From Methanodesulfokora sp964525965 (GTDB lineage Archaea; Korarchaeota; Korarchaeia; Korarchaeales; Korarchaeaceae): a stretch of 16,270 nt of DNA. This document shows positions 12,886 through 16,270 of the stretch, piece by piece. The stretch is taken from contig CAZGKA010000131.1 of assembly GCA_964525965.1 (NCBI GenBank), forward strand, positions 1 through 16,270, written 5' to 3'. The number at the start of each line of letters is the position of its first letter. Position 1 is the first letter of the stretch. The notes below the pieces were generated by a model that was given only the letters and a program-made list of their open reading frames with translations, was not told the origin of the DNA and did no database searches. Position numbers and translations under genes: made by a program.

Positions 12886-14025
12886 TTGAAAGAGGAAAAA
12901 AAGTTAATGATTGGTTATGATGCTGTGACCGATGCGGCAATACTGGCGGGTTGTCGATTTTTTGCGGGATATCCCATAACACCAGCCACTGAGATAGCTG
13001 AGAAAATGTCTGAGAAACTTCCCAAAGTAGGTGGGATATTTCTTCAGATGGAAGATGAGCTGGCTTCAATAAACAGCCTTATAGGTGCTTCGTGGGCTGG
13101 TTTCAAAGCTATGACAGCAACTAGCGGGCCTGGCCTTTCCCTCATGATGGAGGGCCTCGGCTATGCTGTTCTGTCCGAGACCCCAATGGTGATAGCTGAT
13201 GTCCAGAGGGTGGGGCCCTCCACAGGTATGGTCACCTATCCCTCGCAGGGAGATGTGTGTCAAGCTAGATGGGGAAGCCATGGTGACTACTCCATAATAG
13301 CCATAGCGCCCACGAGCGTGCAGGACGCCTTCGATTACACTATAATGGCGTTTAACTACGCAGAGCTCTACAGAACTCCAGTAATTCTCCTCATGGATGA
13401 AGTTATAGCCCACCTCAGGGAGCCTCTTGTTGTCAGAGAGGATGTAGAGATTGTTGAGAGGAAGAAGCCCTCTGTACCTCCAGAGGAGTTCATGCTCTTC
13501 ATGCCCAAGCCAGGAGAGTATGTTCAGAGGGAGATGCCTGCTCTCGGTGAGGGATACAAGCTGATAATAGAGAGCACCATGCACGATGAGCTCGGTTACA
13601 GAGATAGTGAGAGTTATGAGGTGGGAACCAGAACCATAGTCCGTCTGTGGAATAAAATAGAGAGGAACGTCGAGAAGATAGCTAAGGAGGAGTTCTACTT
13701 CATGGATGACGCTGAGATAGCTGTGGTGGCCTACGGCTGTCCCTTCAGGTCGGCGATAAACGCTGCTAAAGCGGCCAGGAAGGAAGGGATCAAGGCGGGG
13801 GTTGTGAAGATGATAACCGTCTGGCCCTTCCACGACAGCATGATAGAGAAGCTCGCGGAGAGGGTCAAGGCAGTAGTAGTTCCGGAGATGAACATGGGCA
13901 AGATCGTCAGAGAGGTCGCTAGGGCCGCCAAGGGAAAAGCAAAGGTTCTCGGGGTTCCGAAGCTGGCCGGACAGATGCACACCCCGGAGGACATACTAAT
14001 AGCTATTAGGAATGTGGCGAGGTGA
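12886..14025 (+). CDS. korA: 2-oxoacid:ferredoxin oxidoreductase, alpha subunit
   Basis: Alpha subunit of a CoA-acylating 2-oxoacid:ferredoxin oxidoreductase, probably acting on 2-oxoglutarate: oxoacid + CoA + oxidised ferredoxin gives acyl-CoA + CO2 + reduced ferredoxin. The 379-residue product contains GYPITPATE (28-36), the alpha-subunit signature that contacts TPP and substrate; ATSGPGLSLMMEGLGYA; RVGPSTGMVTYPSQGDV; and the C-terminal domain II with YGCPFRSAINAA and VPEMNMGKI. It lacks an N-terminal gamma domain, so the gamma subunit is separate, as found downstream. Relatives commonly have GPSTG followed by PT or QPT; here MVTYPSQGD is read. The TTG start is supported by the ribosome site. 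It overlaps the beta-subunit region as GTGA. KorA is the best match; other oxoacids (branched-chain, pyruvate) are not excluded. Confidence 0.9.
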   Translation: MKEEKKLMIGYDAVTDAAILAGCRFFAGYPITPATEIAEKMSEKLPKVGGIFLQMEDELASINSLIGASWAGFKAMTATSGPGLSLMMEGLGYAVLSETPMVIADVQRVGPSTGMVTYPSQGDVCQARWGSHGDYSIIAIAPTSVQDAFDYTIMAFNYAELYRTPVILLMDEVIAHLREPLVVREDVEIVERKKPSVPPEEFMLFMPKPGEYVQREMPALGEGYKLIIESTMHDELGYRDSESYEVGTRTIVRLWNKIERNVEKIAKEEFYFMDDAEIAVVAYGCPFRSAINAAKAARKEGIKAGVVKMITVWPFHDSMIEKLAERVKAVVVPEMNMGKIVREVARAAKGKAKVLGVPKLAGQMHTPEDILIAIRNVAR

Positions 14026-14030
14026 TTATC

Positions 14031-14888
14031 ATGGTTAGGAGAAGCCCTCCCGATTTCGCTCACTATCTGGCCAAGAAGTACATGAGGACCGAGATGCTCC
14101 CGACAGCTTTCTGTCCTGGTTGCGGCCTAGGGATAATAGAGAGAGCGATTATGATGGCCATCGATGAGCTCGGAGATGATCTATGGGAAAAGACTGTGTT
14201 TGTGTCCGGGATAGGGTGTTCGGGGTGGATACCTGTGTACTTCAAGTGCGACGTACTCCACACCCTGCACGGGAGAGCCCTGCCCATAGCCACAGCCATA
14301 AAGGTCTGCAGGCCCGAGCTCAACGTCGTCGTTACCATGGGAGATGGGGACAGCATGGCCATAGGAGGTAATCACCTCATCCACGCAGCTAGAAGGAACA
14401 TCGACCTGACTGTTATCGTGGCGAATAACATGCTCTACTCCCTGACGGGTGGACAGGTGGCTCCCACGACCCCGCAGAATGCATACACCAACACAACCCC
14501 TTACGGAAATTTCGAACCCAATTTCAACCTTATGGAACTTGTAAAGGCTGCTGGTGCTACCTATTTCGCTAGATGGACGACCTGGCACTTCGTGCAGCTT
14601 AAGAACAGCATAAAGAAGGCGATGAAGCATAAGGGATTTGCTGTCGTGGAGGTTGTGTCCCAGTGTCCGACGTACGCCGGGAGGTACATCCTGGGCAGAC
14701 CGGATCCAAGGGACTTCATGGAGTGGCTCAAGGAGAACTCCATTCCTGTAGAAAAAGCTGAGAAAATGAGTGAAGAGGAGCTCCGCGGAAAGATAGTTGT
14801 CGGTGAGTTCTTCGAGAGAACCGACAGGGAGGAGTTCTCTGAAAGAGTGCACGCTCTGATAGAGGCCGCGAGAGGTGAGTCCAGATGA
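14031..14888 (+). CDS. korB: 2-oxoacid:ferredoxin oxidoreductase, beta subunit
   Basis: Thiamine-diphosphate-binding beta subunit of 285 residues. FCPGCGLG (27-34) and IGCSGW supply cysteines of the proximal [4Fe-4S] cluster, with a further one in SQCPTYAGR. TPP/Mg2+ is held by GDGDSMAIGGNHL (about 104-116), a GDGD...N motif, followed by NNMLYSLTGGQVAPTTP, which is strongly conserved in the family. GTG at 14022 is in frame and would form a GTGA overlap with korA. The ATG at 14031 is preferred because GAGGTG at 14018-14023 lies 7 nt before it and the N-terminus then matches relatives. The stop overlaps the delta subunit start as ATGA. With korA it forms the catalytic core; electrons pass to the delta-subunit clusters and then to external ferredoxin. 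Confidence 0.93.
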   Translation: MVRRSPPDFAHYLAKKYMRTEMLPTAFCPGCGLGIIERAIMMAIDELGDDLWEKTVFVSGIGCSGWIPVYFKCDVLHTLHGRALPIATAIKVCRPELNVVVTMGDGDSMAIGGNHLIHAARRNIDLTVIVANNMLYSLTGGQVAPTTPQNAYTNTTPYGNFEPNFNLMELVKAAGATYFARWTTWHFVQLKNSIKKAMKHKGFAVVEVVSQCPTYAGRYILGRPDPRDFMEWLKENSIPVEKAEKMSEEELRGKIVVGEFFERTDREEFSERVHALIEAARGESR

Positions 14889-15202
14889 AGGCCAAGGAAA
14901 TAAGAATCAGTGAGGATCTGTGTAAAGGCTGTTACCTCTGTGTGTGGGCGTGCCCGAGAGGAGTGCTCGAGATCTCCAAGGAGAGGAACAGAAGGGGAAT
15001 AAGACTCCCTGTAGCTGTTCACCTCGACAAGTGTGTTGTGTGCAGGTTGTGCGAGTACAGATGCCCCGATTTCGCCATACAGGTGATAACCGAGGAGGAT
15101 GAAAGGAAATTGGAGGAGGTAAGATCTGAGGAGCTTAAATGGTACGATAGAATAAGGAAGAGGGATGAGATTTTGGAGAAGCATGGGGTGTGGTGGTTGT
15201 GA
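14885..15202 (+). CDS. korD: 2-oxoacid:ferredoxin oxidoreductase, delta (ferredoxin-like) subunit
   Basis: A 105-residue electron-transfer subunit with two complete [4Fe-4S] motifs: C13-K-G-C-Y-L-C-V-W-A-C23-P and C50-V-V-C-R-L-C-E-Y-R-C60-P. It carries electrons from the beta-subunit cluster toward ferredoxin. The C-terminal 35 residues are a charged, probably helical extension (EEDERKLEEVRSEELKW and on), longer than in a plain 8Fe ferredoxin and likely used for docking in the complex. The ATG at 14885 shares ATGA with the korB stop and GAGGTGAG lies upstream at suitable spacing. The end overlaps the gamma gene by one base (TGATG). It sits third in the operon, between beta and gamma. Confidence 0.92.
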   Translation: MKAKEIRISEDLCKGCYLCVWACPRGVLEISKERNRRGIRLPVAVHLDKCVVCRLCEYRCPDFAIQVITEEDERKLEEVRSEELKWYDRIRKRDEILEKHGVWWL

Positions 15203-15753
15203 TGAGGAAGGAGGTCCTGATCTCGGGTTTCGGTGGACAGGGGGTTGTCCTCTCCAGTGGAGTGCTTGCTCAGGCGCTGATGTACAGGGGATATGAGGTC
15301 ACTGCCACCTACAGCTACGGTGCTGCCGCCAGGTTGGGGGTCACGAGGGGTGAGGTCGTCGTCTCCGACGACTGGATAGATTATCCCAAGGTAAGAAGGC
15401 CGGATTTCTGGATCGTCATGAACCAAGCCTCCTTGAACGTTCTATCTAAGAAATATCCTGTGGATCAAGCCATCGTCCTGGCTGACTCATCGATGATCTC
15501 CTTCTTCGACCCCGTAATTGGGAAAGTGAGAGAGATCGTTAAGATACCTGCCTCTGATCTAGCGGAGGAGTTAGGAGCTAAGGTATCCGCCAATATGCTC
15601 ATGTTAGGGGCACTTCTCAAGGTATCTGATCTCTCTCCACTTGAAGATCTGGAGAGGAGCATAAGGGAGCTGGTCAAGCCGAAGTTCGTCGATGTCAACA
15701 TAAAGGCCGCTAGGAAAGGTTATGAGCTCGTCGAGAAAGTGACAAGCCACTAA
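15202..15753 (+). CDS. korC: 2-oxoacid:ferredoxin oxidoreductase, gamma subunit
   Basis: Gamma subunit of 183 residues, the domain thought to help bind CoA in these enzymes. It begins MRKEVLISGFGGQGVVLSSGVLAQAL, the family hallmark being ISGFGGQGV. It continues with TATYSYGAAARLGVTRGEVVVSD, in which relatives usually show a conserved SYGxExRGG-type stretch. ANMLMLGALLKV and KAARKGYELV follow in the C-terminal half. The in-frame GTG codons from 15190 would add MVVV, but the ATG at 15202, overlapping the korD stop as TGATG, matches the family start. It closes the four-gene operon, and T-rich sequence follows within 20-35 nt. The Ala-Arg-Leu-Gly variation in the middle motif (GAAARLGV rather than the more usual E-R-G-G) may bear on substrate choice. 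Confidence 0.9.
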   Translation: MRKEVLISGFGGQGVVLSSGVLAQALMYRGYEVTATYSYGAAARLGVTRGEVVVSDDWIDYPKVRRPDFWIVMNQASLNVLSKKYPVDQAIVLADSSMISFFDPVIGKVREIVKIPASDLAEELGAKVSANMLMLGALLKVSDLSPLEDLERSIRELVKPKFVDVNIKAARKGYELVEKVTSH

Positions 15754-15755
15754 CC

Positions 15756-15764
15756 ATTAAAAAT
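15756..15764 (+). promoter_or_regulatory. Candidate TATA box for the rhomboid gene
   Basis: ATTAAAAAT right after the korC stop would place initiation near 15785-15790 and give a leader of about 70-75 nt. That leader would contain the hairpin AGGGCA-TTGGG-TGCCCT at 15809-15825. The call depends on composition and distance alone. Confidence 0.35.
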
Positions 15765-15770
15765 CCACCT

Positions 15771-15785
15771 TTCATCTCTATTTTT
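15771..15785 (+). terminator. T-rich terminator after the oxidoreductase operon
   Basis: Pyrimidine-rich TTCATCTCTATTTTT lies 18-32 nt past the korC stop and ends in five T, fitting an archaeal U-tract terminator. There is no hairpin. Confidence 0.45.
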
Positions 15786-15860
15786 GGCGATGATGATTAT
15801 TCGGCAAGAGGGCATTGGGTGCCCTGAAGAGAGTCGACTGAGCCCGGACGAGGTGGAAAG

Positions 15861-16270
15861 ATGCTTCCGATAAGAGATGAGAACCCCAGCGGGATACGGC
15901 CCGTGGTAAGCTACACGATCATTGCGATAAACGTCATAGCTTTCTTGCTGGAGCTAATTTTCGGGGATAGGATAATCTACCAGTACGGCTTCATCCCGAG
16001 GCTCTTCCTCGAGGACCCTGTTGGAAACTCCTACAGGCTGATCACCTCTATGTTTCTGCATGGAGGATTCCTTCACATAGGAGGAAACATGCTGTATCTG
16101 TTCATCTTCGGCGATAACGTGGAAGCTACGTTCGGAAAGATCAGGTATCTGTTTTTCTATCTCGCATGTGGCCTCGGAGCCCTAGCCCTGCACCTATTCT
16201 TTAACCCATACTCGACGACTCCGGTGATAGGGGCTTCCGGAGCTATAAGTGGCGTTCTGGCTGCCTACAT
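15861..16270 (+). CDS. Rhomboid-family intramembrane serine protease, truncated by the window edge
   Basis: The first 136 codons of a multi-helix membrane protease that cuts substrates within the lipid bilayer. Seen are a short cytoplasmic start (MLPIRDENPSGIRP), helix 1 (about 16-34), and an extended L1-type loop with YRLITSMFLHGGFLHIGGNMLYL, in which His72 and Asn76 match the conserved H and N near the oxyanion site. The nucleophile motif GASGAISG (124-131) has Ser126. The catalytic histidine helix lies beyond the window. AGGTGG at 15851-15856 is 4 nt before the ATG. Motif order and spacing match bacterial and archaeal GlpG-like rhomboids lacking extra domains at the N-terminus. It is separated from the oxidoreductase operon by 107 nt with a terminator and possible promoter, so it is probably transcribed on its own. 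Confidence 0.92.
   Translation, partial: MLPIRDENPSGIRPVVSYTIIAINVIAFLLELIFGDRIIYQYGFIPRLFLEDPVGNSYRLITSMFLHGGFLHIGGNMLYLFIFGDNVEATFGKIRYLFFYLACGLGALALHLFFNPYSTTPVIGASGAISGVLAAY

Noticed and set aside
13066..13980. Minus-strand 304-codon open frame opposite korA
   Set aside because: It lies wholly antisense to a strongly supported KorA gene; the translation lacks any domain and is rich in His, Leu and Ser as expected of a shadow frame.
14181..15184. Minus-strand open frames opposite korB and korD (223 and 207 codons)
   Set aside because: Shadows of well-motifed genes on the plus strand; no promoter, ribosome site or family motif.
15809..15825. Hairpin AGGGCA-TTGGG-TGCCCT as a terminator of the oxidoreductase operon
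   Set aside because: No T-run follows it and a T-rich terminator lies upstream of it; it is more likely a leader hairpin or chance.
1..16270. CRISPR array, phage, defence or toxin-antitoxin system
   Set aside because: No regularly spaced repeats, integrase, restriction, Cas or paired toxin-antitoxin genes were seen; the window is mainly metabolic.

Overview
The window is archaeal and gene-dense. The archaeal-type phosphopantetheine adenylyltransferase, four-subunit 2-oxoacid:ferredoxin oxidoreductase, archaeal-style PRPP synthetase, aconitase-X protein and TATA-type promoters point to an archaeon. Roughly balanced base composition, many 4- or 8-nt start/stop overlaps and free use of GTG and TTG starts would fit a TACK-group thermophile, perhaps a korarchaeote or a Thermoproteota relative. 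That placement is inference; no rRNA marker is present.

Positions 1-2435 (minus strand) hold a tightly coupled operon read right to left: thymidylate kinase, uridine phosphorylase, a PfkB sugar/nucleoside kinase, then the first codons of a membrane protein that runs off the window. Divergent from it (2526-3778, plus) are ribose-phosphate pyrophosphokinase and a small four-helix membrane protein joined by a TTGA overlap. Converging on these (3788-8560, minus) is a complete BMP/PnrA-type ABC importer: anchored binding protein, double-domain ATPase and two permeases. Together they suggest a unit that imports nucleosides, cleaves them phosphorolytically, phosphorylates the pentose or nucleoside and makes PRPP.

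Positions 8679-12280 hold a single-chain aconitase-X protein (minus). Diverging from it is a plus-strand run of SIS-domain aminosugar isomerase/deaminase, HAD phosphatase-like protein and phosphopantetheine adenylyltransferase. The divergent pair appears to share one TATA element placed about 26 nt from both start codons, suggesting two leaderless mRNAs.

Positions 12281-12885 are a 605-nt gap with a strikingly AT-rich core (about 26% GC by hand count over 12511-12720). It holds a degenerate open frame on the minus strand that may be a transposon-protein tail, and a 27-codon ORF-like fragment.

Positions 12886-15753 (plus) are a 2-oxoacid:ferredoxin oxidoreductase operon in the order alpha, beta, ferredoxin-like delta, gamma, each joined to the next by an overlap or near-overlap. 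The window ends inside a rhomboid-family intramembrane protease (15861 onward). No rRNA, tRNA, CRISPR array or intact mobile element was seen.
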